A DNA stretch of 64,000 nt from Alphaproteobacteria bacterium. GTDB lineage: Bacteria; Pseudomonadota; Alphaproteobacteria; Caulobacterales; Caulobacteraceae. Both the position numbers and the translations under genes were made by a program. Under the pieces are notes generated by a model. It searched no databases, was not told the DNA's origin, and saw only the letters and a list, made by a program, of their open reading frames with translations. Each line of letters begins with the position of its first letter. Position 1 is the stretch's first letter. This document shows positions 62,970 through 64,000 of this stretch, piece after piece. The stretch lies in NCBI GenBank assembly GCA_018821435.1, contig JAHJME010000025.1:62001-126000 (forward strand), written 5' to 3'.

Positions 62970-64000
62970 GTGGGACGGCCGATCCGCTTCCTGCTCGACG
63001 GCGAGGTCCGCGAGCTATCGGACATCGATCCGACGCTGACGGTGTTGAACCTGCTCCGCTACCACCTTCGCCGGACCGGGACCAAGGAGGGCTGCGCCGA
63101 GGGTGACTGCGGGGCCTGCACCGTGGTGCTGGGGGAAGAAGTCGAGGATTTCGTTCGCTTCCGGGCCGTCAACGCCTGCATCCTGTTCGCCCCGATGCTG
63201 GACGGCCGGGCGCTGTTCACCGTCGAGAGCCTAGCGCGAGAAGGCGCGCTGCATCCCGTCCAGCAAGCTCTTGTGGAGCAGCACGGTTCCCAATGCGGTT
63301 TCTGCACCCCAGGGTTCGTGATGAGCCTTTACGCTCGGCAGCGCGACAGTCGGCCTTGGCACACCTCCTCGCTCAAGGACGAGTTGGCCGGAAACCTCTG
63401 CCGTTGCACCGGCTATGGGCCGATCTTGGCGGCGGCCGAGAGCATGGGCCCGGATCCACACGCCGATGAGATCTACGCGCTCAATCGTGCGCTCCACGCG
63501 ATCCAACCGACCGAAAGCCTGACGATCGAGCATAAGGGGCGCAGGTATTTCGCGCCGCGAACGGCCGATGAATTCGCAGAGCTCGTCGAAGCCAATCCTG
63601 ACGCCATCATTCTCGCGGGCGGCACGGACGTCGGACTCTGGGTGACGAAGCAGCAGCGGGTGCTACCCACGATCATCTCCCTCAACGAGGTGCGCGAGTT
63701 CAAGCTCATGACGGGCAAAGACTTCACCCGCTTCGGGGCTGCCGTGCGCTATGACGATGCGCACTGGCTGTTGGAGAAACACCATCACCCAGAGTTCGGC
63801 GAACTGCTCCGCCGCGTGGGCGGCCGCCAGGTGCGCAATCTCGGCACCATCTGCGGCAACATCGCCAACGGGTCTCCGATCGGCGACATGCCACCGGCGC
63901 TGATCGCCGCCGGCGCGACCCTGGTGTTGCGCAAGGGTTCGATCCGACGGGAGATGCCGCTGGAGGATTACTTCCTGGCCTACGGGAAACAAGATCGGCT
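62970..64000 (+). CDS. xdhA: Xanthine dehydrogenase small subunit XdhA (runs off the window)
   Basis: An open frame from the GTG at 62970 to the window end, about 343 codons. It begins GRPIRFLLDGEVREL, then carries the [2Fe-2S] cysteines in GCAEGDCGACTVVL and the second cluster in CGFCTPGF and CRCTGYGPI. The FAD domain follows (ILAGGTDVGLWVT, GGRQVRNLGTICGNIANGSPIGD). XdhA works with molybdenum subunit XdhB to oxidise hypoxanthine and xanthine to urate. It is co-transcribed with HIU hydrolase. Confidence 0.93.
   Translation, partial: MGRPIRFLLDGEVRELSDIDPTLTVLNLLRYHLRRTGTKEGCAEGDCGACTVVLGEEVEDFVRFRAVNACILFAPMLDGRALFTVESLAREGALHPVQQALVEQHGSQCGFCTPGFVMSLYARQRDSRPWHTSSLKDELAGNLCRCTGYGPILAAAESMGPDPHADEIYALNRALHAIQPTESLTIEHKGRRYFAPRTADEFAELVEANPDAIILAGGTDVGLWVTKQQRVLPTIISLNEVREFKLMTGKDFTRFGAAVRYDDAHWLLEKHHHPEFGELLRRVGGRQVRNLGTICGNIANGSPIGDMPPALIAAGATLVLRKGSIRREMPLEDYFLAYGKQDR

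Overview
The window comes from a GC-rich alphaproteobacterium. I infer a Caulobacteraceae-type host (Phenylobacterium or Caulobacter like) from three long TonB-dependent receptors, two GPH-type symporters, many TetR and SnoaL genes, GTG/TTG starts with 4-nt GTGA/ATGA gene overlaps, and an inverted intergenic repeat of the kind common in alphaproteobacteria. The genus is not proven by the sequence. I saw no tRNA, rRNA, CRISPR array, transposase or prophage.

Layout. (1) 1-14.0 kb: an uptake and catabolic cluster. It holds a PLP dehydratase divergent from a PAS-HTH regulator plus an ornithine-cyclodeaminase-family enzyme, a secreted alpha/beta hydrolase, a TPR sulfotransferase, a TonB receptor, an amino-acid permease, two tandem GH172 (DUF2961) glycosidases and an exported M20 amidohydrolase. 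Four promoters here carry the same small palindrome in the same position between -35 and -10, which suggests one regulon. (2) 14.1-16.5 kb: a two-gene unit, DUF1338 (HglS-type) plus an FAD-linked D-2-hydroxyglutarate-type dehydrogenase, which together would convert 2-oxoadipate to 2-oxoglutarate. (3) 16.5-22.2 kb: a loosely packed accessory stretch with an MFS remnant, a DUF2786 gene, a DsbA/FrnE-like protein, a proline-linker DUF900 hydrolase and a RibD-like reductase. (4) 22.3-28.7 kb: a TetR-controlled group (GPH symporter, TonB receptor, PhyH dioxygenase) sharing a CACTCAGTG operator. (5) 28.8-35.1 kb: a second uptake group (MDR oxidoreductase, TonB receptor, SnoaL proteins, SDR) sharing another 19-nt operator, next to the stub of a TetR gene.

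(6) 35.2-42.1 kb: a c-type cytochrome, a dicarboxylate symporter, then a TPR/SLOG-like/class III cyclase protein facing a TIR-TM-TPR protein. The TIR gene is itself coupled to a PEP-CTERM protein. This cyclase/TIR pair is the best candidate for an undescribed signalling or immune system. (7) 42.5-50.5 kb: XRE-cupin regulator, acyl-CoA ligase, GPH symporter, double-TetR regulator, class III CoA-transferase and a Tat-exported flavin amine oxidase.

(8) 50.7-64 kb: a nucleobase nitrogen-salvage block. UPRT, URC4 (DUF1688) and a URC1-type GTP-cyclohydrolase-II homologue (pyrimidine ring to urea) are divergent from ureD-A-x-B-C-E-F-G urease. After a RES/Xre toxin-antitoxin pair come allantoicase, OHCU decarboxylase, PuuE allantoinase, HIU hydrolase and the start of xanthine dehydrogenase XdhA. 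Both the purine and pyrimidine branches end in urea, which the central urease would turn into ammonia.
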